Positions 1-5,082 of a DNA stretch of 5,082 nucleotides are shown one piece after another. A program made the position numbers and the translations under genes. Numbering within the stretch: the stretch's first letter is position 1; every line of letters starts with the position of its first letter. The DNA is from Candidatus Acetothermia bacterium (lineage in GTDB: Bacteria > Bipolaricaulota > Bipolaricaulia > RBG-16-55-9 > DRXL01), in NCBI GenBank assembly GCA_028275205.1, contig JAPWVB010000079.1, forward strand, positions 1 to 5,082. The letters are read 5' to 3'. The notes under the pieces were generated by a model that had not been told where the DNA came from, did not search any database, and worked only from the letters and a program-made list of their open reading frames with translations.

Positions 1-1
1 T

Positions 2-343
2 CTAGAGGACCCGCTCGCGATTGCTGAAAGTATTGTTACAAATCTCCTAGAGCACTATCAGCGCCAGCCGGAGCTCTTTCAGGTCATTCAGATGATCTTG
101 GCAGCGCCCAAAGGGGGGCCACAGCGCGCGCGGCAGATATTTGCGAGCAAGCATCGGGAGTGGCTGGCTCAACTCAAGGGAAGGGTAGCCAAGCCATTGG
201 CGGCGCGTAGGCTCTCCTTGGAATCGTTCGTGGATTTTGTCGCGACGCATGCGCATGGCTTGCTCTTTTGGGCGGTCGCGGGGCGGGATATCGAAAAGCT
301 TCGAGAGGAATCGGGGCGCGTGCTGCGCGCCTTCTTAAAATAA
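2..343 (+). CDS. Probable TetR-family transcriptional regulator, C-terminal part (5' end outside window)
   Basis: The frame is open from the left edge to a TAA stop and encodes 113 residues. There is no upstream stop, so the gene very likely begins outside the window; the internal ATG at 92 is a poor start choice because the preceding 30 codons read as good protein (an amphipathic helix followed by HYQRQPELFQVIQMIL). The whole fragment looks helical. A helix ending in 'PELFQVI' and a final helical pair, HAHGLLFWAVAGRD then IEKLREESGRVLRAFLK, are typical of the ligand-binding and dimerisation domain of TetR-type repressors. The DNA-binding helix-turn-helix would be in the missing N-terminus, so the family call rests on the C-terminal pattern alone. 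The next gene starts 12 bases after the stop with no room for a separate promoter, which suggests co-transcription and autoregulated control of the exporter operon. The alternative is another all-helical regulator or an unrelated helical protein. Confidence 0.66.
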   Translation, partial: LEDPLAIAESIVTNLLEHYQRQPELFQVIQMILAAPKGGPQRARQIFASKHREWLAQLKGRVAKPLAARRLSLESFVDFVATHAHGLLFWAVAGRDIEKLREESGRVLRAFLK

Positions 344-349
344 AGGAGG
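342..349 (+). promoter_or_regulatory. Strong Shine-Dalgarno site for the 356 gene
   Basis: AAAGGAGG lies inside and just after the TAA stop (341-343) of the upstream regulator gene, six bases before the ATG at 356. It is a near-perfect anti-Shine-Dalgarno match and fixes the start of the secreted-protein gene. The same stop/ribosome-site overlap recurs before the 3816 gene. Confidence 0.85.
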
Positions 350-355
350 AGCGAT

Positions 356-1321
356 ATGCTCACAAGAGTGCTGCTCGTGCTCGCGCTGGCGAGCGCGGTG
401 GTCGTCGGGGTCGGTGGGCCAGGATGGACGCAGCCCACCGGCGTGAAGCTGGACGAGATTGTAGTGCAGTACCCGGAAGGGTACACGCGGGTCTTGGCCG
501 CAGATATCGCGCTGCTGTTGCGCGATGCGACGTTGCGCGAGGGCGTGATGGGGCCGTTGGGGGCGGCGCGACACCCTCTCAACGGGATTCGTCAGGCCAT
601 CGAGCTCTTCCGGCTTGATGCGCAGAAGCTCCCGTGGGTGGCGCATGGGGCCGGGCCCAATCTCTCAAGCTTCTCGGTGATTGATGGGGCGCCCTTCCCT
701 CAAACATTTGGGGCGCTACAGGGGCTGAAGGCTGCCGTGGGCGCGCCCAACTCCCCCTATACTCACTGGGATTTGGTCGAGATGAACGGCATTCCCGTGG
801 TCTTTACTGGAGGAGTCTTCGGCCCGATCCCCATCGAGTGGGCGTATATTCCGTTGGCGACTCAGTTATGGTTTGGCACCGAGGTCGGGCTCGGCGCTCC
901 CCCCAATCGGGATCGTCTGAAGGCTTCGGCGGAACGCGTCGTGGCTCGTCTGCATGGGCGTATCGGGATCTTCGATGAGTTCATCGCCGCGTATGCGACC
1001 CGTGGAGGATCTATAGCGTTCGTGCGCCGCACGGATATTGCCAAAGACAAGCCTGTTGAACAGAACGAAGAGGTCATGAGCTACGCGATCTTCTTCGAGG
1101 GGGCGGCGGCGCGGGTGCGCTTCCAGATTCGCTTCACTACCGAAGCTGCTGCCCAGGCCGCGCTGAACAATCTCCTGACGGGCAAGAGCAGCTATCTTGC
1201 CCAAGACCTCTATCGCGCGGAGCTTGTCAGCCGAACGCTCAGTGGGCGCATACTCGACTTTGAGGTGCGCACTGATCTGCGCGGCGTCGTGGGACTGTTG
1301 CTCCTGACGATGCCGTCTTAA
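356..1321 (+). CDS. Secreted protein of unknown family (321 aa), exporter-linked
   Basis: I do not recognise the family. The start at 356 is fixed by an AAAGGAGG site. The N-terminus is a signal peptide: R4, a hydrophobic core at about residues 5-19, then a Gly/Pro-rich stretch with likely cleavage around residues 22-27. There is no lipobox and no cysteine anywhere, so it is probably a soluble extracytoplasmic protein rather than a lipoprotein. The mature part alternates short hydrophobic strands with amphipathic helices. Residues about 31-225 include a Gly/Pro/aromatic-rich middle (GIPVVFTGGVFGP, EWAYIPLATQLWFG). Residues about 238-318 form a second unit with strand-like YAIFFEG and RVRFQIRF, an Ala-rich helix TTEAAAQAALNNLL, and a hydrophobic end GVVGLLLL. 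This suggests two alpha/beta units, which is inference only. The exporter gene follows after six bases in the same reading frame, so tight co-expression is likely and a partner role for the exporter is reasonable but unproven. Confidence 0.88.
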   Translation: MLTRVLLVLALASAVVVGVGGPGWTQPTGVKLDEIVVQYPEGYTRVLAADIALLLRDATLREGVMGPLGAARHPLNGIRQAIELFRLDAQKLPWVAHGAGPNLSSFSVIDGAPFPQTFGALQGLKAAVGAPNSPYTHWDLVEMNGIPVVFTGGVFGPIPIEWAYIPLATQLWFGTEVGLGAPPNRDRLKASAERVVARLHGRIGIFDEFIAAYATRGGSIAFVRRTDIAKDKPVEQNEEVMSYAIFFEGAAARVRFQIRFTTEAAAQAALNNLLTGKSSYLAQDLYRAELVSRTLSGRILDFEVRTDLRGVVGLLLLTMPS

Positions 1322-1341
1322 TGCTCTATGGGCGTCTTTGA
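1319..1341 (+). other. Translational-coupling junction (TAATG plus nearby real start)
   Basis: The TAA stop of the secreted-protein gene overlaps an ATG (TAATG, 1319-1323). That ATG is out of frame with the exporter and opens only a six-codon ORF (MLYGRL) ending at TGA 1339-1341. The exporter ATG is at 1328, in the same frame as the upstream gene and two codons past its stop. No Shine-Dalgarno-like stretch precedes it, unlike the two other junctions in the operon. Exporter translation therefore probably depends on ribosomes terminating upstream and reinitiating. Confidence 0.45.
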
Positions 1342-3802
1342 GAAGGCACGAGGGCCGTGGCTCGTTCTGCTCGTGATCGGGCTGATCACGGCCCTCTGTG
1401 CCGTGGGGTTGAGCAGACTGAGAGTCGCTAACGACCCGCAAGAGTTTCTTCCCGATCACCCTACGGTGCGGCTCTTCCGCGAGGTCGAGCGCGACTTTGG
1501 GGTAGCGAGCTTTGCGCACGTCATCGCCGTGCGCTTTGCCCCCAAAGAGCATTTTACGATCGAATCCCCACAAGCTATCATCGAGATGGAGGCCGTGCTG
1601 CAAGCCCTGCGCTCCGTGCCGGGGATCGTCTCCGTCCAGGGGATTCCCGACTTTGTCAGGTTCGTTCGCGCCGAGCTGCACGGCGGCGACCGACGCTTCT
1701 ATAGCCTGCCCACCGATGGCGACGAGCTGGGGTATTCGTTCCAAGAGATCATCCGCATGACGTTCCAGCGCATGGCTTTAGTGAAAAAATTCACGTCGCT
1801 GGCGGGCACGGCCTTGGCGACGGCCACGATCGCCAAGGATGCTGATCTTATCGAAGTTTCGCGCCGCGCCCTCGACGCGCTCAAGCCCATCCAAGAGAAT
1901 GCTCAAGCCCTTGAGATCGGCGTGGTCAGCTACGGCGAGACGCTCGATGTCTTCAATCAGACCACAGGGCGCGATATTCGCTATCTCACTCCACTGGTCT
2001 TCGCGTTGATCGCGTTGACGCTCTTGTGGGTCTTCCGGCTGACGCGCCCGTGGGAGCTAGGGTTGGTCTTGCTCTTGATCGTGGGAGTGAGCGCGGTCTC
2101 CTTCAGCCCAGAGCTCTTCTCTGGGGCTGCTCTGCCCGTTGATCTTGCGCTGACTGGGGCGGTAGCGCTCTTGGTGCTCGTGACGTACAAGCCCTTGGCG
2201 AGCCTCTATCTGACGCTTGGGGTTGTGGGGCTGTCGGGGGTGTGGGCGTTTGGGCTGCTCGGCTTCTTAGGGGTTCCTGTGAACTTCTTGATGGCCGCGG
2301 TCTTTCCGCTCTTGATGGGCATCGGCGACGATTATGCCATTCACTTGCTGCACCGATACGAGGAGGAGCGCTGCAAGAAGCATCCAGGGCCACAAGCGAT
2401 TCGCATTGCCCTGACGCGCACGGGACGCGCGATAGTGCTGACGACGATCACGACAGCTGTAGGGTTTACGGCGCTCTTCTTTGCCCCAAGCCCGCCCATC
2501 CGATGGTTCGGGTTGCTCTCCGCCGTCTCGGTGATCAGCGCGCTCATAATAACGATGACGCTCATACCCGCGCTGAAACAGATCTTCCCAGAGGGGCCAA
2601 GGGCAGAGCTCTGGCCCAGCGCTCGAAGATTCTTTGCGCACCCCCAGGCGAGCTTGCTCAGCCTCGGGCTCAGTCGCTACGCAAAACTGCTGCGCGCTCC
2701 CGCAGCGATGCTCGCCGTCATACTCATCGGGCTGATGCTGGGAGCTGCGGGCTACTTTGAGGGCCGAGCGTTCCAAACATATACAGTAGACTATCGGCGG
2801 CTGCTGCCCCAAGATTATCCCACGGTTGCGCTGTATACCAAGATCAACGAAGAATTTCGCACTTACGATGAAGTGCAGCTCGTGCTGACGGGGGACATCG
2901 CGCGCTTGGACGTGATACGAGTCTTACTGAAAGATATCCCCGAGGCGCTCGCAGCTTCGCCCTATGCGCACACGGTGACGAGCATCGCTCATTACTTAGA
3001 AGATGTGCGGGCGGCCAATCCCCAGCTGGCCGCGGGCTTTATGGAGCGCTTTTTAGAAGACCCCGATGGGGCCTATCGGTGGCTGCTGGGCGAAGTCTTA
3101 GCAAAAGACTCTCTGCGCCAGCGGGCAGAAGCCTATGTGCTCCCCATCTATACGTCAGAGAAAGCCGTGGTGCGCGTGGGCACGATGCGCTTCTCCGACC
3201 AAGCGAGCGTGCGCCGCGTCACCCGCGATATCACCGAACGTCTGGCCCCGGTGATAGCGAAGCTGAGCGCCATGGGGATCACCGCCCAGCTGACGGGCGT
3301 CCCGTTTGTCGAGGAGCTTGGCTTGGATGCGCTCCATAGGTCGCTGACGCAATCGCTCGTCATTTCGTTTGGGCTCTGTTTTGTCGTGTTAGCTGTGGCA
3401 TTGCGCTCTGTAGTGTGGGGGCTGATCGGGCTCTTCCCCATGATACTCGTGACGGGTTTGTTGCTTGGGACGGTGAGTTTCTTAAAGCTTGAGCTGAACG
3501 CCGCGACGGCGATCGTGGCCGCGATCAGCATCGGCTTGGGAGTAGACTACGCGATTCACTTGATTCAGCGATTCCGTGAGGAGCGCGACTTGAGCGTGGC
3601 GGTCTCGCGCACCGGCGAGGCGCTCTTTGCCGCGTTCTTCACGACAGCGTCGGCGTTCTTCGTGTTAATGTTGAGCACGATCACGTGGAATCGGGACTTT
3701 GGGCTCTTAGTTGGGCTCGCGGTCTTCTATGCGTTTGTCGTGACAATCTTCGTCTTTCCGGCGCTGTTGGCAATGATAGCAAACTTCCAGAAAAAGTCAT
3801 AA
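1328..3802 (+). CDS. RND-superfamily (MMPL/COG1033-like) exporter, 824 aa
   Basis: This is an inner-membrane, presumably proton-driven exporter with the duplicated RND layout. The N-half has a membrane span at about residues 11-30, a large extracytoplasmic loop (31-218), then a span cluster to about 415. The C-half has a span at about 458-476, a second loop (477-672), then five spans to about 815. Each half carries the family motif after a hydrophobic span: GIGDDYAIHL at 331-340 and GLGVDYAIHL at 736-745, each followed by a basic/acidic cytoplasmic segment (HRYEEER, QRFREER). The Asp-Tyr pairs D335-Y336 and D740-Y741 match the proton-relay pairs known in MmpL3-type transporters. The match is to the smaller 'predicted exporter' and hopanoid-exporter (HpnN-like) group rather than AcrB, which has roughly 1000 residues; no adaptor or outer-membrane channel gene is nearby. 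The substrate is unknown, with lipid-like molecules the usual guess. The N-half seems to contain two extra spans (about 220-261). No other in-frame start is possible between the upstream stop and 1328. Confidence 0.93.
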   Translation: MGVFEKARGPWLVLLVIGLITALCAVGLSRLRVANDPQEFLPDHPTVRLFREVERDFGVASFAHVIAVRFAPKEHFTIESPQAIIEMEAVLQALRSVPGIVSVQGIPDFVRFVRAELHGGDRRFYSLPTDGDELGYSFQEIIRMTFQRMALVKKFTSLAGTALATATIAKDADLIEVSRRALDALKPIQENAQALEIGVVSYGETLDVFNQTTGRDIRYLTPLVFALIALTLLWVFRLTRPWELGLVLLLIVGVSAVSFSPELFSGAALPVDLALTGAVALLVLVTYKPLASLYLTLGVVGLSGVWAFGLLGFLGVPVNFLMAAVFPLLMGIGDDYAIHLLHRYEEERCKKHPGPQAIRIALTRTGRAIVLTTITTAVGFTALFFAPSPPIRWFGLLSAVSVISALIITMTLIPALKQIFPEGPRAELWPSARRFFAHPQASLLSLGLSRYAKLLRAPAAMLAVILIGLMLGAAGYFEGRAFQTYTVDYRRLLPQDYPTVALYTKINEEFRTYDEVQLVLTGDIARLDVIRVLLKDIPEALAASPYAHTVTSIAHYLEDVRAANPQLAAGFMERFLEDPDGAYRWLLGEVLAKDSLRQRAEAYVLPIYTSEKAVVRVGTMRFSDQASVRRVTRDITERLAPVIAKLSAMGITAQLTGVPFVEELGLDALHRSLTQSLVISFGLCFVVLAVALRSVVWGLIGLFPMILVTGLLLGTVSFLKLELNAATAIVAAISIGLGVDYAIHLIQRFREERDLSVAVSRTGEALFAAFFTTASAFFVLMLSTITWNRDFGLLVGLAVFYAFVVTIFVFPALLAMIANFQKKS

Positions 3803-3808
3803 AGGAGG
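3801..3808 (+). promoter_or_regulatory. Strong Shine-Dalgarno site for the 3816 gene
   Basis: AAAGGAGG overlaps the TAA stop (3800-3802) of the exporter gene and lies seven bases before the ATG at 3816. It fixes that start and repeats the junction seen at 341-358 (TAAAGGAGGA, then a short spacer, then ATG). Confidence 0.85.
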
Positions 3809-3815
3809 AGATACT

Positions 3816-4793
3816 ATGCGTTTTCTCGTGGGAGTACTGGTGCTCGCGCTGCTTCTTGTCGGCTCTACGTCCCAGATGTCGTTTGCCCAAGACTCGGATA
3901 ATGACGGCCTTACCGACGCCCAAGAGAAGCTCTTGGGAACAGACCCCAACAAACCCGACACCGACGGCGATGGACTTCTGGACGGCGAAGAGTACTTTGT
4001 CTACTTCACCAACCCCCTCAAAGCCGACACCGACGAAGACGGAATTGCTGATAAGCAAGACCCCTACCCTCGCTGGGTGCGCTACGAAGACCTCAACGGC
4101 GTCACGACGACTGTAGATCGCATCACTCAAGGGCCTGAAGGGCTGAGATTGCATCAAGTGGTCGAGGTCAAGGTGGGCAATGTTCATACTATTGACTGGA
4201 ACAGCTTTCTCAACCCCAACTTCACCCTGCGCGAGGCGCGCTTTACGATCAAGTATGACTTTCTCGACCCCAACCGCCCCGACTACACGGGGGATGGCTA
4301 CTACAAGCCCGTGGACACAAACCAGATGGAGATCGTCCTGCCCAGCTATGAGGGGATTTTTAAAGCGACCATCCCCTGGCCGGGGCAAGCGATGACCATC
4401 TCAGATTGGGTCTATCATCTCTACGGGAAGCCGCTCAAAGTGGGCCAGATCTATGAGTTCAATGTCTTCTATCACGAGCTGTTGCGCTGGGGCGAGGAGC
4501 CCTTTGCGCGGGCGCGCGCTGAGGTGATCGGCACCGAGAAAGTCCCCCTGGAGACGAAGCTCGGCCGACGCGAGTACACCGTCTACGTCGTCAAGGCGAC
4601 GCTGAAGTTCGCGACGTTCAAAGATCCGTTCTTCCGGGCGTTCTTGGGGCCGGAGCCGGAGCTCGTCCTGAAGGCGCTCTTCACGGCCGGGGAGAACTCC
4701 CAGACCCAGACGCTCCTGCGCTACACGACCCCGTTCTTCCGGATCACGCCCACGAAGTCCGTAGGGTTTTCGGATTTTATTATCGCGCACTAG
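3816..4793 (+). CDS. Secreted protein with three thrombospondin-type-3-like calcium loops and an unknown C-terminal domain (325 aa)
   Basis: The signal peptide has MRF, a hydrophobic core at residues 4-16, and a likely signal-peptidase site after S22-F23-A24, with no lipobox. The mature protein begins almost at once with three Asp-rich loops: DSDNDGLTDAQE (26-37), DTDGDGLLDGEE (48-59) and DTDEDGIADKQD (71-82). These are the DxDxDGxxD pattern of thrombospondin type 3 and related bacterial repeats, which bind calcium in known cases. Residues about 84-325 form an unrecognised domain rich in aromatic residues and predicted strands, with another acidic turn (DYTGDG, 156-161). There is no cysteine, sorting signal or OmpA-like C-terminus. 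It follows the exporter by 13 bases with a strong ribosome-binding site, so it is probably the last gene of the operon and acts outside the inner membrane. A structural, adhesive or exporter-partner role is conceivable, but nothing seen distinguishes these. Codon usage becomes strongly GC-ending near the 3' end. Confidence 0.9.
   Translation: MRFLVGVLVLALLLVGSTSQMSFAQDSDNDGLTDAQEKLLGTDPNKPDTDGDGLLDGEEYFVYFTNPLKADTDEDGIADKQDPYPRWVRYEDLNGVTTTVDRITQGPEGLRLHQVVEVKVGNVHTIDWNSFLNPNFTLREARFTIKYDFLDPNRPDYTGDGYYKPVDTNQMEIVLPSYEGIFKATIPWPGQAMTISDWVYHLYGKPLKVGQIYEFNVFYHELLRWGEEPFARARAEVIGTEKVPLETKLGRREYTVYVVKATLKFATFKDPFFRAFLGPEPELVLKALFTAGENSQTQTLLRYTTPFFRITPTKSVGFSDFIIAH
3891..4061 (+). repeat. Three Asp-rich calcium-loop repeats within the 3816 gene
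   Basis: The three coded units start at residues 26, 48 and 71, spaced 22 and 23 residues apart. Each has Asp at positions 1, 3, 5 and 9, with Gly at 6, a hydrophobic residue at 7 and an acidic residue at 12. The spacers (AQEKLLGTDPNKP and EYFVYFTNPLKA) both carry a T(D/N)P turn, the usual 'GTDP / TNPL' linker of these repeats. The second and third units share the DNA stretch GACACCGACG. Confidence 0.85.
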
Positions 4794-4903
4794 GTCAGCT
4801 TAATGTAGTAGAAGCTCTTGCCGCGGTAGACCAGCCAACGGCGACGCACCAGATAATAGATTGCGTAAACAATAGATGCACCAAGGAGAACCACGCGCTT
4901 CAT
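4790..4903 (-). CDS. Putative 37-aa single-span basic membrane protein
   Basis: On the minus strand, ATG at 4903-4901 opens a 37-codon ORF ending at TAG (4792-4790). The product has a hydrophobic stretch VVLLGASIVYAIYYLV (residues 4-19), then RRRWLVYRGK and an aromatic/basic tail SFYYIKLT. This is the layout of a one-span protein with a positively charged, probably cytoplasmic C-terminus. A weak GGTGA ribosome-binding site (4914-4910) sits six bases before the start. The gene is convergent with the calcium-loop gene and their ends overlap by four bases. I do not recognise a family. A longer GTG-start reading frame on the same strand (5045-4800) gives a low-quality, non-membrane sequence and is less convincing. 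The coherent hydrophobic-then-basic pattern argues for a real gene, but chance cannot be excluded at this length. Confidence 0.5.
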   Translation of the reverse strand: MKRVVLLGASIVYAIYYLVRRRWLVYRGKSFYYIKLT

Positions 4904-4929
4904 AGCCCGTCACCGGTTCTATCGTACCC

Positions 4930-4957
4930 CCAGGGGTGTTCCGTGAGAGAGCCCTGG
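4930..4957. repeat. Short inverted repeat CCAGGG-N16-CCCTGG with GTGAG direct repeats
   Basis: CCAGGG (4930-4935) and CCCTGG (4952-4957) form six-base inverted arms. The motif GTGAG occurs at 4943-4947, 4957-4961 and 4986-4990, with start-to-start spacings of 14 and 29 bases. These could be operator half-sites in the divergent region, but the arms are short and chance is a fair explanation. Confidence 0.25.
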
Positions 4958-5008
4958 TGAGATACGCCTGCCAGCTTTTGGAGACGTGAGCGGTTGACAT
5001 CTGTCTTT

Positions 5009-5038
5009 TTGCGCCTGGGCCGCCTTGGACGTTAGAAT
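5009..5038 (+). promoter_or_regulatory. Candidate sigma70-type promoter for the gene starting at 5061
   Basis: TTGCGC (5009-5014, three of six consensus bases) and TAGAAT (5033-5038, five of six) are separated by 18 bases. Transcription would start around 5045, leaving a short leader with GGGAG (5046-5050) ahead of the ATG at 5061. The -35 box is weak, so this is tentative. Confidence 0.32.
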
Positions 5039-5060
5039 ACCCCACGGGAGTCGATGGATT

Positions 5061-5082
5061 ATGATGCGAGCGATGCTCTTGA
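5061..5082 (+). CDS. Possible start of a plus-strand gene, cut by the right edge
   Basis: ATG at 5061 opens MMRAMLL before the window ends. A GGGAG site lies ten bases upstream and a candidate promoter precedes it. The Met/Arg then Leu beginning would suit a signal peptide or membrane segment. Only seven codons are visible, and starts at 5064 or 5073 in the same frame are equally possible, so product and reality are uncertain. Confidence 0.35.

Larger units (their letters stand above)
4904..5060. other. Divergent intergenic region, 157 bases
   Basis: This lies between the minus-strand small ORF and the possible plus-strand start at 5061, so it should hold promoters for both. On the minus strand, TACGAT (4926-4921) could be a -10 box, but its -35 partner at 17 bases is poor (CTCTCA, 4949-4944). 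Plus-strand signals are listed separately. A perfect TTGACA at 4994-4999 has no usable -10 box 16-18 bases downstream. No RNA gene, riboswitch or terminator hairpin with a T-run was seen. Confidence 0.5.

Noticed and set aside
1..12. TCTAGAGGA at the left edge resembling a cloning-vector polylinker
   Set aside because: It contains an XbaI site, but the following bases (CCCGCTCGCG) depart from the common polylinker and translate smoothly into the regulator helix, so it is probably genomic with the edge perhaps set by a restriction cut.
268..618. Plus-strand ORF of 116 codons overlapping the regulator and secreted-protein genes
   Set aside because: It is Arg/Ala/Gly-rich out-of-frame shadow sequence crossing a clear stop/ribosome-site/start junction.
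866..1744. Long minus-strand ORF (292 codons) across the secreted-protein and exporter genes
   Set aside because: It spans two convincing plus-strand genes antisense, is rich in Arg/Gln/His/Asp low-quality sequence with no domain, and is expected from GC-rich codon bias.
3681..4388. Minus-strand ORF (235 codons) antisense to the exporter end and calcium-loop gene
   Set aside because: Its valine/glycine-rich text mirrors the Asp-rich repeats of the plus strand, and it has no ribosome site or coherent domain.
4401..4790. Minus-strand ORF (129 codons) antisense to the end of the calcium-loop gene
   Set aside because: It is an Arg/Glu/Leu-rich shadow that follows from the very high GC3 of the plus-strand gene there.
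4797..4816. AGCTT...AAGCT hairpin after the calcium-loop gene as a terminator
   Set aside because: The stem is only five base pairs with a ten-base loop, is not GC-rich and has no T-run, and it lies inside the small minus-strand ORF.
4994..5038. TTGACA (4994-4999) with TAGAAT (5033-5038) as one promoter
   Set aside because: The spacer is 33 bases, about twice what a sigma70-type promoter allows.
4800..5045. Minus-strand GTG-start ORF (81 codons) overlapping the 37-codon ORF in another frame
   Set aside because: It has no hydrophobic or domain pattern, would cover the whole divergent intergenic region, and the shorter ATG-start frame with a membrane span is more protein-like.

Overview
The window reads as a compact, moderately GC-rich bacterial operon. 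Four plus-strand genes are packed head to tail with gaps of 12, 6 and 13 bases, followed by a short convergent minus-strand gene and what may be the start of another plus-strand gene at the right edge. Strong AAAGGAGG ribosome-binding sites, two N-terminal signal peptides and an RND-superfamily exporter indicate a bacterium exporting material into or across its envelope. No marker gene is present, so I do not assign a lineage. The style would fit an uncultured environmental or thermophilic group, but that is only an impression.

Layout: (1) 2-343, the C-terminal two-thirds or so of a probable TetR-type repressor, cut by the left edge. (2) 356-1321, a 321-residue secreted protein with a signal peptide, no cysteine and no family I recognise. 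(3) 1328-3802, an 824-residue RND/MMPL-type exporter with two GxGxDYAIHL-type motifs and two large extracytoplasmic loops. Its N-terminal half appears to carry an extra transmembrane hairpin. (4) 3816-4793, a 325-residue secreted protein whose mature N-terminus is three calcium-binding thrombospondin-type-3-like acidic loops, followed by an unrecognised domain. (5) 4790-4903 on the minus strand, a 37-codon ORF for a one-span basic membrane protein whose end overlaps gene 4. (6) 4904-5060, a short divergent intergenic region with candidate promoter elements and small repeats, leading to a possible signal-peptide start at 5061.

How they may work together (inference): the regulator heads the operon and probably controls it in response to an envelope-active or hydrophobic ligand. 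The RND protein moves a lipid-like or amphipathic substrate out of the inner membrane using the proton gradient. The two flanking secreted proteins are candidate extracytoplasmic partners. They occupy the genomic position where other RND exporters have adaptor or lipoprotein-carrier genes, but resemble neither. No RNA gene, mobile element, CRISPR array or convincing intrinsic terminator was seen, and no gene-free stretch exceeds 300 bases.
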